Source of the DNA: Cryptomeria japonica
Taxonomy: Eukaryota > Streptophyta > Pinopsida > Cupressales > Cupressaceae
Length of the DNA: 64,000 bases
Assembly (NCBI RefSeq): GCF_030272615.1
Contig: NC_081412.1
Coordinates: 549,474,488-549,538,487, forward strand
Reading direction: 5' to 3'
In this document: one piece after another, positions 22,807-35,423 of the stretch
How positions within the stretch are numbered: position 1 is the stretch's first letter
How the letters are laid out: the number at the start of each line of letters is the position of its first letter
Notes under the pieces: generated by a model
What the model saw: only the letters and a program-made list of their open reading frames with translations
Databases searched by the model: none
Told to the model about the DNA's origin: nothing
Translations under genes and position numbers: made by a program

Positions 22807-24033
22807 TGCAATGAAGGTGCAAGGTTTGTTTAAATAAAAATAAGCATAGACACCCAGGAAAATACCAAATAAAACTTTATACCTTCACAAATGTTGCCTC
22901 TTGTTCCTCCGATTGAGCCTTTGGTGAAGTGGAATAGCACCCTATCTCCATTTGATTGGATTGGCTCCAAGATTGGATGTGGAGCTCTCTTCACTACACA
23001 ACAACAATGAGATTGATGGATGGATGAAAGTGACTAAGTGTTGAAAGGATTTGCCTATAATAAGGATGCTAAGGATGATTCTAATCTTAAATGGACAAGA
23101 TGAGATTACACAAGTATCAAATATGGAAATGAGGGAGGAGGCCCTAAATTATAGATTTGAAGAGGCCAAAATGGAGGGCCAAGATTGATTTGGAATGGAG
23201 GGTGGAGGTTGAATGGAAGTGATGGGAGGGATTGAGAGGACAAGGTGTGGAGACCAAGAGATTTTCCATAAAGGCATTTCTTGTCTTCACACTCCTCAAG
23301 GTGTATAGGGAAGTGTCCCCAATGCACATTGGAAGAATAAAAGGAATTAAAAATTCCTTAGGAAGGGATAAGAGGAATTTAAAATTTTAAAATAGAAGAT
23401 TGCATGGGAAAAAGGGAAGAGAAAAGGAATTAAAAATTCCTTGGGAAGAGAGGGCATGTGAATGTGCAAAGGATTTGAAATCCTTTGATATGACCAAAGT
23501 AGGTGCATTTAAGGTTTTGGGAGGTGAGATGGGAATGCCATTTATGGCAAGAGGTTGACTTGCTCCTAATCTTGGAGATTAGGATTGTAAAAATGATTAA
23601 GAGAGGAGATTAGGTGAGCTAATAAGAGATTAGAGGGCAAGTGGATAAGTTAGGAGGATTGGACAAGAGGAGAAAGAATGAGTGGAGGATTTTAAAATTG
23701 GAGGATAATGATAAGCATGCTTCTAAATAAATTAATTAGGCTAAGAGAAGATTAGAAGAAGTGATTTGTAGGAATCACATGACTTAAATTAATTAATTAG
23801 AATTAATTAACTAAAAAGGAATTTAGAAGGATTAATGATTTTATTGACTTTAGAAGAATAGAGGAAATAATTAATTTATTTGGTAATTTTAATTTTTGTA
23901 TTATAGTGGCAGGATTAGTTAAATTTAATTTGATTAATTCTGAGAGGAGTAAGGATAACACAATTAAATTAATTAATTATGTAGAAAGGTTAAATTAATT
24001 AAATATTTAATTTAATTAATTTAGGCATCTACA
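22807..24033 (-). mobile_element. Solo LTR inside G1
   Basis: On the minus strand it starts TGTAGATGCCTAAATTAATT and ends CCTTCATTGCA, interrupting the gag homology that exists on both sides in G2. It is very AT-rich in its first half. The flanking pentamers do not match, so the insertion is old or rearranged. Confidence 0.7.
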
Positions 24034-24682
24034 CTTCTCATATGCATCCTTCCTTCAAAGAAGAAAATAAGCCTATGCCCGATGAACCTAAACCTTCACT
24101 TGACCTTCAGCTAAAACTAAACGAAACCATTGTGTGAGAGAACACTGACATAAATGTCATGCTAGAGCTCATGAAATTTCATCTCAAACCATTTATTCCC
24201 TGAAGACACTAGCTGTTGACATAATACCATTTTATCAACCTTCTCCTAACCAAGAGGTTCAACCAAATTCTCCAAGACGCAAAATGATTAAGACATATGA
24301 TGGTTCACGTTCTATTTCTATTAAAGCTCCTATTTTTGTTAATCTTGATGAAGTAATAGATGAGAATATTATTCATGATCAAAATTTTGATCCTAATATT
24401 TCATATGATGAATATGAATATATTGATGTTGATAATGATTTATATAAACAATTTTTAAAAGCATTAATCCTAGCTCCAAGTAATAGACAAAGTGACTCAT
24501 CATTAGAGCATGGTCCTTGTTTGGAACTTGTGATAGCTCCATCTACTATGCTTGATGTGTCTCCTCTTGCATATTGTCCACCTTCCCAAAATAATGATGA
24601 GCAACATCAGGGGGAAGATGACTTACTTGATTATCTCTATTCGTGTTGTAGATTCTCTCTCTCCTCTCGTGCTTGTTTGTGA
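24034..24682 (+). pseudogene. G1 gag, acidic C-terminal domain
   Basis: Continues G1 gag after the solo LTR. The open part 24284-24682 aligns with 54055-54396 of G2: APIFVNLDEVIDENIIHDQN, then an Asp/Glu/Tyr-rich stretch, then KALILAPSN, PCLELVIAPS and PPSQNNDEQ. I recognise no known domain. Conservation of its spaced motifs between two decayed copies indicates that it was a real part of the protein. Confidence 0.65.
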
Positions 24683-25405
24683 TCTTCTTCTATTTGTCTC
24701 TTAATTCTTCTATTTGTTGTCCCTAGTGTTGTCTACTTGAGGACTATGCAAAGTGTTGAGATCTCTTTTGGTCTCTCTTATGTTGACTCAAAAGACACAT
24801 GTGCCCTTCTTCCATGGTGGTTTTTCTTTCTTTGGGAGATGAGGACAATTCTATACAAATATATATACATGATATACATTATTTATCATAAAAAGCATAC
24901 TGATCCCAGAGTTAAGCAAAACCACCCCGTGCTTTGTGTTTTGTGATCAGTATCCTTTGACTTGTCCTCTCTTGGGGGCATATTATTATGATAACGTGCT
25001 TGTACTTTTGGGGTGTATCCTACCTTAAAGAAATTGCTGCTGACAAGGCATACACAATTGCTTTAACGTGGGGGCATACACTCTGCTTAGTGATTCTCTC
25101 TCTTGCATATCTTGATACTTAAAGTTACTTAGCGAACTTTGTCTTTTGCTTTGTAATTTTGATATTTTTCTTTTCATGACTCATGGTAAGGGAATCTTAC
25201 TAGGCTTGTAGACATGGTTTTCTCTTTCTCTTTCTTTCATGATGCCCCTTTTATCTTGTTATCAAAGTTGTGAGATCCTAAAGTCCACTGGGGACTTGGT
25301 GTATCTTGCCTCCGCGGTGATTTGGTGAAAGTTTTTCAATGTTAACCCTTTGTACTTTACTGAGAGTATGATTGACTTCATACTCTCGCTAAAGTGGGGG
25401 CTAAA
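24683..25405 (+). other. 3' untranslated region of G1 with polypurine tract
   Basis: Non-coding. G-rich tracts occur at about 24974 (CTTGGGGGCATA), 25069 (ACGTGGGGGCATA) and 25391-25405 (AAAGTGGGGGCTAAA, adjacent to the LTR and therefore the functional tract). G2 has the same three in the same order. Confidence 0.7.
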
Positions 25406-26582
25406 TGTAGCATCCTAAAATTGCACCCTTGTACAATTTTGACTACATTGAGTCCCTACCTTATCGTTTGCGCCCCTTGGCTTGATTGGGACCTGATTAT
25501 GCTCATGCCCCTCATGCATTACATCATTTTTTACTTTTTCTATGCACATGACACCTTATCCTAGCCCTAAATAGGGGTAGGACTAGGGCACCACATTTTG
25601 GTCCTAATTAGGACTAGGGTGCCACACTCTGGTCCCCCCTAATTGGGGCCTCTTTAAAAGCCTTTGCCCTATTTCAAAATTGAATGGAAATTCCAGCTCC
25701 GTGTCAACTCATGTTGGTAAATTAGCAAGTTTTCTGACGAGGAAGTATAAAAGGAGGTTTTCCTCTCTTATTTGACATCTATCAAGCATCCGACAATCAT
25801 ATGACATCAAGCAATCAAATATTTAAGAGCAATTGAGCAATAATCAGTCTTCCTTCAAGCCTTAGAGCAACAATAAAGTCAATAATCAAGCATTGAAGTA
25901 GACATCTTTTCATTCTATTTTGTTAATGACTACATCAAGCCCTGATTCCATGTGGAGACAAACAAAACTTCACAAGGAGCTATATCATTTGATTTTCAGT
26001 CATTATTCAGCATCTGCCTCAAAAGGAGAATCTTCCATTACAACAATTTCAATTATCTTTATCTCAATTTCATGGTTAATTTCAAAACCGCAATTTGACC
26101 TAAGGTAAGCCCCTATTTCCAACCTATTTCCCTTTCTTTCTCTGTGTAGGAAACAGGTATGAAGCTGCGATCTTCATGATTGACATTATTTGCAGAGACA
26201 AATTAACCCTCTTTAACGTGTGAAAAGTTAGGAGGACTAGAGCAACGGGCGCTCCGGTCTTGACATTTTTGGAGCTTTTTCGGGAATCAAATTCGAATCC
26301 ACATATATTGCTCAGATCTAGGTGCGTGCCTCAATTTGATGACTGTAGCTCATTATTTCCGTATTCTTACCTTCATTTTTAGCACTTTTCTTTAATTTTA
26401 GCATTTCAACTCACAAAAGAGGGCAAACAAATTCACACTCCCCTTAAATCAAATCAACATTCAGTCCTTATCATTTCTGATTTGTGTCTGAATCTATTGG
26501 ATTTCACCCCCTTTTGAATGTAATGGCAGATTAGCAACTTTCATACATCTAGTAGTGGAAACCCTAATTTTTCACCATTACA
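25406..26582 (+). repeat. 3' LTR of G1
   Basis: Pairs with 17936-19122; starts TGTAGCATCCTAAAATTG and ends CACCATTACA. Confidence 0.85.
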
Positions 26583-27059
26583 CTAGCTATAGTTACTTAA
26601 TCTATTTGAAAGAATGATATTTTGACTTTTTTGATTCATCATATATGGTGACCATACATATAAGAATATACCACTTGTCAATGTATTATTACATAAAAAA
26701 CTTTAATATTAAAAATAAATACAAAACTAAATGAACTATAACATAAATATACTCATTTTTTTTTTATGAAGGTCTAGACCTGCAAGCACAACAATCCAAC
26801 AAGGGCACGAAGCCCACGAGCACACCAGCCCAACAAAGACCTTCACAAAGTAGTTTTAGCCACCGAATACAAAAACACAAACCTAAAGACTGAAACCTCT
26901 TCAACTAAGAACCATATACTAATTTCACCACAACAACACTTAATTTCAAATTATTACTATTTTACCACAATTAAATTCACAATAAATATGCAATCATCCA
27001 TTTAAAATAAGCAATGGAGGAAACACGAAAAGATATCCAAGGAAACACCATCTTAGTAA
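26583..27059. other. Spacer between G1 and the PTAC16 promoter
   Basis: AT-rich, without coding pattern. A short inverted pair (TGAAGGTCT ... AGACCTTCA) lies at about 26767-26850 in an otherwise unremarkable stretch. Confidence 0.4.
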
Positions 27060-27125
27060 CACGTGGCATCATTGAGATAAAATCTTACCCACTTGATTTA
27101 TTTTCTGGCTTCCCATTGGCTGATG
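27060..27125 (+). promoter_or_regulatory. Candidate PTAC16 promoter elements: G-box, GATAA, CCAAT
   Basis: A perfect G-box (CACGTGGC) lies at 27060-27067, a GATAA word follows at about 27075, and an inverted CCAAT box (ATTGG) sits at about 27115. All lie within 150 bp of the ATG. G-box plus GATAA pairs are common in light-responsive plastid-protein genes. I see no clear TATA box. Confidence 0.45.
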
Positions 27126-27208
27126 TTCTCGTTCATACCGCTCACACATAACAAAAGCCATCAAAATTCACTTTCATTTCTATCATCGGCATTTTCAAAT
27201 CCCCACAC

Positions 27209-30200
27209 ATGGCAACTCTATCATCGGCATTTTCATGCCGATTAGGTAATTCTCACAAAAATGTCCTCAACAAAAATGTATTTGTCCCACCAAATCATAA
27301 ACCTTACAGAAGGCATAAATCAAAACGCTTGTTATTAGTTACAGCCGAGCAATCCTCATTTTTGAAGAATTTGAGCTGGGGTTTCGGAAAGAAGAGCGAG
27401 GACGAGGATGCAAAACCAGTTGTAAAGGAATCATCATCAATAGTGTTGAGTAACAAAACAAATCCTTTCGGTCTGGGTAAATTAAGGCAACAAGAACCCA
27501 AAACAGTGTTTGTAGCAGGTGCGACAGGTCAGTTTGGTGCCAGGATCTCACAAATGCTGCTGCGTCAAGGTTTTACTGTGCGAGCTGGTGTTACAGACCT
27601 CTCATTTGCTCAAGACTTGGCACAATTTGCAATCCAATATAAGGTTAGTTTTAAATCCTCTGCCCCCTTTATCTTTGGTAGCTTATCAAAGGGCCTATTT
27701 TGACAGTGCAGAAACTTCTAAGATTATAGTAATGTCATTATAGCGTTGAATTCTTCCAATTGGGAAAGCAAGCAAGTTATAAAAATTGAAGTTTCTTTGG
27801 AAAAAGGCCAATTGCTTTTTTAATATAACGTATACCATATTTGGGCTATTCAAAATTGGAGCTAAGTGTAATGAAACAATTGCAAATACTGGGTAATAAT
27901 ATGTCACTTTGAGGGGAACCTCCTAATCCATTTTGAGGGGCTGCCTCCAATAGTGTCCAATAAGAACATGATATCCAAGCTCCTATATATACACTATTTA
28001 TGCCTTGGATGTCAACTTGATTGACTGAGATACCTAGGATGACCTAAATATCTAAATAAGAAAAAACAATGATAAGATAACTTAATTAAGAGTTAAGGTA
28101 GCCACTAATGAGCTACTCATAACCTTATTAACACTATAGGATTAAGGGTGTAGCACACCCCCACTCCTCAAAGAGGCATTGTCCTCAATGCTAATCAATT
28201 GTGTTTGCTTCTACACAAAATCTTCATTTTCCCAAGTGGCATCTTTGATCGGCCAATTCTTCCATTGGATGAGGTATTTTGTGATTGTTTGAGGTACTAA
28301 CTCTGGATACAAATTGGCTCTTCCTTCTTCATCTAGCTTTGGTCACATTGGGATAAAAATTTGTTTTCATTAACCTTTGTTGAACTAGAGACATGGAAAA
28401 TTAGATATCGCTTTGTTGACTTAGGTAGCTCCAACTTATATGATACATCGTTAGTCCTCTATGAATCCTTATAAGGCCCATAGAAATCGGGTTCCCCCTT
28501 TGAATTTGATGTTTGGTGTTTCAAGAATGACTTTTATTGTTTTTGCTAGTGTCGAATATGGTCATCACTAATTTCACCTTATCATGTGCTTGTAAGGGAG
28601 AAATGATGGATGGTGATAGGTTCTCTAGTAATTGGAGGGCTTGACCATGATCACTATTGGTAGGCCATCTTTTTGAGATAACCCACAAAATTGTAATTGC
28701 TTGCAAACTAGGTGATGCAGTAACCTTTGGTTGCACTACTAATGATAATAATTGAGCCAAACCTCTACCCACATCTAGTTAAGGCATCTTTTGCATTTGG
28801 TGTGAGCTTGCTATTTATGGACTCTTCACATGCAATGCTCCTTGCTCAAAATTTCTATCTTATGAGTGGAAATGCACAAATAGCTCCTAGAAACTCATCT
28901 CTGTTGTGCTCAAAGTATTGCACCATTGGACACTAAAACAGTTACTACTTCAGCCATGAGTATGGCAAACATAGAACAATCTATCTTGTAATCTCCCATG
29001 GTGAGCTTAATATTATTGCATTTCCCTGAACAATTGACAGTTCCACCATTTGTAATAACCTAGAATTCTAGGGTTGGGTAGATAAAAATTTTTAATTATT
29101 TTTCCAATTTATTGTTGATTAAGTTGTGTGTACTCTCTTTGTCAATCAATATTGTTACCTTCTATTATTTTAGGAAACCCCTTACCTTGAGAGTTTGTGC
29201 GTTGCTGCACCTTATAGTACATGACAACATATAGTTGGTTGCTACACTCTCTTCTTCGTCCATTTCTTCCTCATAGGTATCCTTAATGTAAAATAATTTC
29301 TTTTCAGCACATTTATGCCCTTTATTCTATTTTTTTATCACAATTGAAAACAATCCCTTTTCCCCTTTTATCCTCAATTTGTTGAGGTGTCAATCTCATA
29401 GGTTGAGGAAACGATGATGATGGGGCCCTCCCATCTCCTTTGCTAGGGAATTCCTCCCATCTATTGGCTCTTTCGGCCTTGCCATAACCATTGCTTGGAA
29501 CATAGAACTTGGATGGAACCTGTATACCTCATATTTGACATGGTCTTTTGAACCCCCTAGAAATGATTCCTTCAATTTTTCACCTACAACATTCTCTACC
29601 CGTAAAGACAAAGTTTGGAACGGTTGATTGTTCAATATAATCCTTTAAAGTTTAATGTACCTCTTTGCTTCAATTTGGTGAGTTGGCTGAAGTGGCTATC
29701 CATAAAATTGTCTCCACTTGTTCCTCTATAAAAACCAACCATTAGACCAAACAACTCTTCTTTTCCTTCTCTTTACACAGCCGATGATACCAAATGAATT
29801 GATCTAGTTCCAAGTACAACGATGTCATTGCCACCTTTTGTTGACATGGGCCATGATGAAGACCAAAGAATTTCTCTATTGGCAAAGACAATCGATCAAA
29901 TCTTTGTCATCAAACCTTTGCATATCCAAATTTGGTGTGAAGTGCCTAGACATAGAGTTGTTTGAGTGATGTTTAATCTTGAGATTTGAGTCAAATATAG
30001 AAGAATGATGTCCTTTACAATAATCATTTTCTTCGCAAATATTATGATGTGAATCTCTTGTCTTATCTTAGAGTTCATAAAACTCTTAAGAGAATCACAT
30101 CTTTTCATTATTGTCTGGATCTCGTCACTCATCACAAATCATTTCATTGCTCTACCATTTCTAACTTGATTTCCTTCTTCAAATTTTTGTTTTCTTCCCT

Positions 30201-33200
30201 TATAGATTCATATCTATGGAACCGATCTCCTTACTTCCCATATCATCATTGATTGGTGACTTTTGAGGTGTGACGAAATTCTTTTTGCCTCTTGTTGCAG
30301 GGCCCACTGTAATGGAGAAAAATAATTTTGGAATAAATTACTTGAAAGGAATCCAAAAAAATTGAATATCTTGCCATGCAAAAGAAAATCTTCAAAAAAA
30401 TTATTATATTGTAATTTTGCATAACTTCCTCAGACATGCTCCAAATTCCTTAAAATCAGTAAGTACTATGTGTGGATAAATTCTTCCTTCTTCAACCCTC
30501 CAAAAATTAGGAATTTTTTTTGTTGTATTGTAGGTCTAGGAATGAAATTGGTGGAAGCCCTAGTTCTACCTAAATCCTATAATTCTGCTCTAGTTGACCT
30601 AAAATTAGGACTGAAGAAGCTCCAATATATCTTCGAGTAACCTTTAAAAAGTCAAGAAAAAATTTACCAAAATGAGAGAGATGTGCTTCCCAAAATGATC
30701 TCTAAAATTGAAAAAAATCACCTTGTTTATTGTCTTCATGATGCCTTGGTCATGCTTTGATATCACTTGTAATGGAACGACTTGCATAATAGAAGAATAT
30801 AATAGGAAATATGCCACAAATACTTGATGATGATATGTCACTTCAAGGGCACAACCTTCTAATCCACTTCAAGCTTGATATTTCCAATAGTTTTCAATAA
30901 AAACATAATATTCAATATGGTGATAATAAACTAACCACAATCTCTTATATATACCCTACTTATGCCTTTGATGTCACCCAGGCTGACTTAGATACCTAAT
31001 TATAACACCTAGGTCAACTTAAATACCTAAATAAAAATATAATAATGATAATATAACTTAAATAAAAGTTAAGGAAGCCTCAACCCAACTACTCATAACC
31101 TTATTAACACTATAAGATCAACGGTATGGTAGAAAACACTAGAATAAGTTAATAACTGAACATAAACATAAGAGGACGATGAAAGGAAATCAACAATGTT
31201 ATTAAGCTAAGAACCTTGCCTATGGCTACAAAGAATAACAATGCTATTAAACATAAGAGCACAAAGATAGGAAACCAATGCTATCATACAAAGATTCTCT
31301 CCAAGGGTTTGATAGAATAGCATCCCATAAGGCACCGATTCTCCTGATTTCTAAACATCTTCCATCCTCTATATCCTATTTATAAAAATGGTTAAATTCA
31401 AAGATACTAAATTTCCACAGTTCATGATGATAATTATGCCGAGTTTCTGGATTCAACTGTGTATATTTTGTTTGCATCAACGTTTTGGATCACACTCCAT
31501 GATCCATCATCAGGATGAGATTTCATCAACGTTTCGGATCACACTCCATGATCCATCACCAGGATGAGAGAGAGAGCTAATGAGATTTTTTTCTCATTAG
31601 CTCTCTCTCATCCTGATGATGGATCATGGAGTGTGATCCGAAACGTTGATGCAAACAAAATATACACAGTTGAATCCAGAAACTCAGCATAAAGGTTAAA
31701 TTCTTTAGTGCTCTCTCATTATGGCATTGTGTTAATGCCACAGGGACACATACCCCCCACATACCTACCATTTTTGGGATGGGGATGTCTCTGGGACGTG
31801 GGGACTCCAAGCAAATGCCCCCCACTATGCTGCTCCCACCACCTATTGGGAACATCCCCCTCAATTAGGGGATGGTTTTGGGACACCCCACTGCGTTGGA
31901 GACTTTAGGGAAATATAGTGACATCTAAAGAACCCTTAGGGGACTTGCCAGCATAAATATAGTGACATCTGAAGAACCCTTAGGGGACTTGCCAATATCT
32001 CTCGAATGCACTTAAAATTCCCAGATGTCCTCTGATCAAATATCTTTAAAAATGATTTTTTAAAAGAAAATTAAGTAATTTTGTAAATATTCAGGCCACT
32101 AAACCCAACCCTAATGGTTTATGGACTGCACCCACACCTAAAGCAGTCACAAAAAGCAACAATTTATGATATCCTAGCTTCACTGCAAATGTGCTCCCAT
32201 CCTTGTGTTCCCCCATTCCGAGACACTGTGGAACTTAGTTTAATGGGAAGTTGCAATCATGAATGCCCAGAACAAAACATAGCCAAAAATAAATGGAAGT
32301 TTTCTTTCTAATGTAAATGCATCCTTTTGTATGCGCTGCTGTATTTTCAGCAGGGGTAATGTATCAGAAAGAATTTGCAGAAATATTTCAGTTAAACATT
32401 CAATAATCGAGTGATGTTCCCATTGAGACTATCATTGGAATGGTGTGTGTCGTGAGTGTAACTTCCTTTAGGCTTAGATGCCAAGTCTAAGAGGCATCTA
32501 TTCTACGAAAGTTACACAAGACATCACCTAACCTCAACCTGTATATTCATATCATATCAGATGGATATGATGTCAATTAAAATGTAATTGTGGCAGCCCA
32601 TTTGAAATTTCTCTAAGCCTAAGCCTGAATCAGGGCCCTTTTTGCAAAAAAATTGCTTTTCTATAATGGTTGAAATACATTCATTTTGTTTTCTGTATTT
32701 TACAATGATCCATTTGTTTCGAGTTTCTGTATAGTTTGGATTTACAATTAGATAGGTAATCTCTACAAGTTTGCCAACACCTCAAATTAGCAAAAACCAT
32801 TTAGCTTTTTTGCATTAATTTTTAGACTGTACATTTGAGTCATGTTGAAAAAGCTCATAAACAATGAGAATTTTTCCCATCTTGTTGCTTTAGCTATTCC
32901 AGCAAATATTTTCTTTAATCATATTATGCAAATGCGGGCGTTGTCTCATTTAGTGATCAGTTGTATGACAGGATTTCATCACTCCTAAAGAAGCTCTCTC
33001 TATTTGTGTCCATTAACTTGTCTCTTGATCCAACTTGAAGCAACCATGACCTAGTGATCCCCAAGATGCGGGGCCAACTAAGAGATAGGAGTCTGTGCAC
33101 TATAATGCCTCTTCATGTATTCTGTCATTCATGGTTCTTTTTTCATGCACAATCATTTTGTAGAATTTTTAAGTCTTGCTAAGTACCCATCTTGATATAA

Positions 33201-35423
33201 AAGAAAGGTCAAATGTTTTTGAAAAATATCCCTACTTGCTGTGGCCTACTATAACTCTATCGTGTTAAAGAAAAATTATAAATCTTTTGTGTGAAAGAAA
33301 TGATATGATTTATAAAGGAAAGAGGTTTCAAATAATGGTTAGTACTGTAGAGAATTTAAAACGTCAACATATTAAACCATGTGATTCTTTAAGCACAAAG
33401 ATTGATTGCTTGACTAGTTAAATACTGTATTTGTTTGGCAGCTTTGAGCTTATATTTATGGATTTCTGATCTGATTTCTTCTGTGTAGATAATTGGTGCA
33501 GGGGATGCCAAACGTCTGAATGCAGTGGAGTTTGATATCAAAGATGCAGAATCCACTGCTAAAGCTATAGGAAATGCCAGCAAAGCAGTGGTATCCATAG
33601 GACCCACAGAGAATGGTCCTAGTTCTCAAGTTACCACAAGTGATGCTTTCTACATTATTGAAGCAGCCAAGATAGCAAATGTGAAGCATGTGGTTGTTGT
33701 TTATGAGTCTCAAGGCGTATCTCCAAATGTTCTTGACGGAATCTCTTCATTTTTCACTAATATTTTTGGAAAGTCAGAAATTTCATTACCAGAACTCATA
33801 GACAAAATTGTGGAAATGAATATGAGTTACACAATTCTGAAGGCCAGTTCTGTAGATGAATTTGCTTCAAACAACGATAACAACCTTGTTCTGAAGACAG
33901 AAGGAAAAGAAGACATAAAAGACAAAGTAATCAATGCAAATTCAGCATTGAATTCCATGGTTAAAGGTCAAACTGTCTGCCAATTTCAAAATATTCGAAG
34001 GACTAATCTAGTGTCAATCTCAATCTTCTCAATGCTCTTCTTCCCCTGAACACGATATAAATTTGTTAATTTGTAAACCTCCTGTTCCAATTCTGTGTTT
34101 TTTGTTTGCTACTGTAACACCCATGCGTATTGATATTTTATTCAGACAAGAGTAAAGATTAGCGAAAGGCTCCCAAGAACATTATATCTCCCTCCAGGAA
34201 CATATTTCTCTTGGCCTTACAATCTCTAGGAAATGACAATGTATTACCACATAAATTTTCTGCCAGTCTCTACTTTCAATGAATTTAGTTGTATGTGCAT
34301 GTATACTATATGTTTAACGATTGTTCCTTTTTTTCTATCATGGACAGGTGTCAAGGACTCAAGTGGCATGTGTTGTTTCTGAGGTTCTTTCAAACACCTC
34401 TGTCTCAGAGAATAAGGTTTTCGTCTCTCATTTATGAAAATCCCCATCTATGTAAATAGTGGGAAGCATATTTTCACTTTGTCCGAAATTCTTTGTCTTA
34501 ACTGATATATATGAAGGATTATGGGCAGACAGTTGTTGTACTTACAATAACTCCTGATTTTGACAGACTTTTGAAGTTGCAGCAAGCCCATCTGCACCAT
34601 TGAAGCCAATTGGTGAACTTTTGAGGTAGAGTTATATTTTGTGTTGTCCATAATATTCTGAGTACATCAGTGTGGGATTTCAGGTTTTTCATTTCTAAAA
34701 TGTTTTTTAATTTTTTATTTGCATTGAGCTTTGAGATGCCTTAATCACTTCTTGGGGTATGACACTTTGCATTTGTGACTCCCACTGACTTCTTTTAGGA
34801 ACCTATGGACACCAGTGTTATTCTTCTTGGTGCACTCTCTAGTTCTCCTTCTCAAGTAACTGTTTAGTATAATGATTCATTAGTGCTTGGTAATGTATGG
34901 CAGTGCCATTCCAACAGATGGACGAAAAGAAGCTTATGTAGAGGCCCAAGCAAGGGCCAAAGCTGAAGAAGATGCTCGAATTGCTGCAGAAAATGAACGC
35001 CAAGCAAAGGAGCTTGTTAGCCAGCTGGAAGCAGAAGCAAAAAGGCTTGCAGGACAAGAAGCTAAAGCCACTCAACTTGCTGACCAAGTCAAGACAGTGG
35101 CTGGAACTGCATCAATTGATTATTTTGTAGGAAAAGCTAAAGAATTTGGTATAGATTTGTTTGGAAATAAAACGGGAACTCAAGTCATAAAATCTTCCGA
35201 TTCTCAGCCTCAAAAGAATTTTGGAACTTTACTTTCCACAGTGAAAGGCAAGGTAAAGTCAGCAAAATCTGAAAGTTTTGACGTTCAGGCTGTCACTGTG
35301 GAGGGGGAAGAAAAATCTGCAGCCTTGAAGCAGGATGGAGTTGTGGCAGTTTCCCAACCACAAGTAAACAAGTTCCTGGGAGGCTTGTTTAAGCAAGAAA
35401 CTATATATGTGGATGATGATTAA
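27209..35423 (+). CDS. PTAC16: Plastid transcriptionally active chromosome protein 16 homologue, five exons
   Basis: Exons by splice sites and phase: 27209-27643, 33489-33959, 34348-34416, 34567-34625, 34904-35423; 1554 bp in total, 517 residues and a TAA stop. Order along the protein: Ser-rich basic transit-peptide-like N-terminus (about 1-50), a SWGFGKKSEDED stretch, a Rossmann NAD(P)-binding start with GATGQFG at 104-110, the SDR-like body (AIGNASKAVVSIGPTENGP), TFEVAASPSAPLKPIGELL, an Ala/Glu/Lys coiled coil coded by the last exon, and the C-terminus GGLFKQETIYVDDD. Arabidopsis PTAC16 has the same order, similar length and nearly the same last residues. Known role: part of the plastid nucleoid/TAC fraction, thylakoid-associated; its enzymatic activity is unknown. 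The exon 2 donor (ATG|GTTAAA) is weak, but it is the only one found that keeps phase. Confidence 0.9.
27867..28157 (-). repeat. 3' LTR of the intronic chromovirus relic
   Basis: Pairs with 30768-31138; shorter because of small deletions. Confidence 0.65.
28165..29660 (-). pseudogene. Chromovirus gag, protease and chromodomain pieces
   Basis: From 29635 down, a gag segment reads FLGGSKDHVKYEVYRFHPSS. At about 29150-29050 a retropepsin-like ILIDKESTHNLINNKL replaces the usual ILIDSGSTHNF. At about 28300-28165 a chromodomain end reads YLIQWKNWPIKDATWENEDF across a frame change. Gag next to chromodomain without RT or integrase indicates an internal deletion. Many stops. Confidence 0.7.
30768..31138 (-). 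repeat. 5' LTR of the intronic chromovirus relic
   Basis: Starts (plus strand) TGTAATGGAACGAC and ends AGAAAACA; adjacent to the damaged primer-binding site at about 30750-30767. Confidence 0.65.
31435..31691. mobile_element. Palindromic MITE with TA flanks
   Basis: The two halves are inverted copies: TGCCGAGTTTCTGGATTCAA at the left and its near-complement (CAGAAACTCAGCA) at the right, folding around ATTTTTTTCTC at about 31585. The left half contains a tandem duplication of about 48 bp (TTGGATCACACTCCATGATCC). TA on both sides fits a Tc1/mariner-type target site. A related palindrome lies at 42108-42261. Confidence 0.75.
31911..31998 (+). repeat. Tandem duplication, two 44-bp units
   Basis: AAATATAGTGACATCT...GGGGACTTGCCA occurs twice in a row with few differences, inside intron 1. 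Confidence 0.8.

Larger units (their letters stand above)
17936..26582 (+). mobile_element. Gag/protease-only gypsy-like LTR element G1 (decayed)
   Basis: Two LTRs of about 1.18 kb, starting TGTAGCATCC, enclose 6.3 kb. Of this, 1.2 kb is a later solo LTR (22807-24033). The internal order is primer-binding site, leader, long gag with protease-like region, Pro/Lys-rich repeats, an acidic C-terminal domain and a 3' untranslated region with several G-rich tracts. There is no RT, RNase H or integrase. The same layout and protein occur in G2 (52097-59862), so absence of pol is a family trait, not a local deletion. No clean target duplication is visible, in line with age. Confidence 0.85.
27867..31138 (-). 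mobile_element. Chromovirus-type Ty3/gypsy relic in PTAC16 intron 1
   Basis: Diverged terminal repeats at 27867-28157 and 30768-31138 share TGTAATGRAAC, AATATGTCACTT, CTACTCATAACCTTATTAACACTATA and other words. Next to the right repeat, on the minus strand, lies TGATATCAAAGC, a damaged initiator-Met primer-binding site. Next to the left repeat is a G-rich tract (GAGGAGTGGGGGTG). The internal 2.6 kb holds gag, protease-like and chromodomain pieces only; RT and integrase are missing. The flanks CTAAG and CTAGA may be a decayed target duplication. Confidence 0.75.
27644..33488 (+). other. PTAC16 intron 1 (5845 bp)
   Basis: Donor AAG|GTTAGT, acceptor TGTGTAG|AT, phase 0. It holds a decayed minus-strand chromovirus relic (27867-31138), a palindromic MITE (31435-31691) and a short tandem duplication (31911-31998). 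From about 32000 to 33488 I see nothing but AT-rich intron. Confidence 0.85.

Noticed and set aside
24895-24945. Word resembling part of 5S rRNA (GATCCCAGAGTTAAGC)
   Set aside because: Only about 16 bases match loosely, the rest of 5S rRNA is absent, and the homologous place in G2 has drifted. It is chance similarity in the 3' region of G1.
31577-31864. Minus-strand 95-residue frame across the MITE
   Set aside because: Half of it is MITE arm, and there is no protein-like pattern or partner.
33960-34049. Exon 2 reading on to the stop at 34049 as the end of PTAC16
   Set aside because: Downstream exons matching the family (SENK, PSAPLKPIGELL, coiled coil, IYVDDD) are present in frame after splicing, so the read-through is more likely intron.
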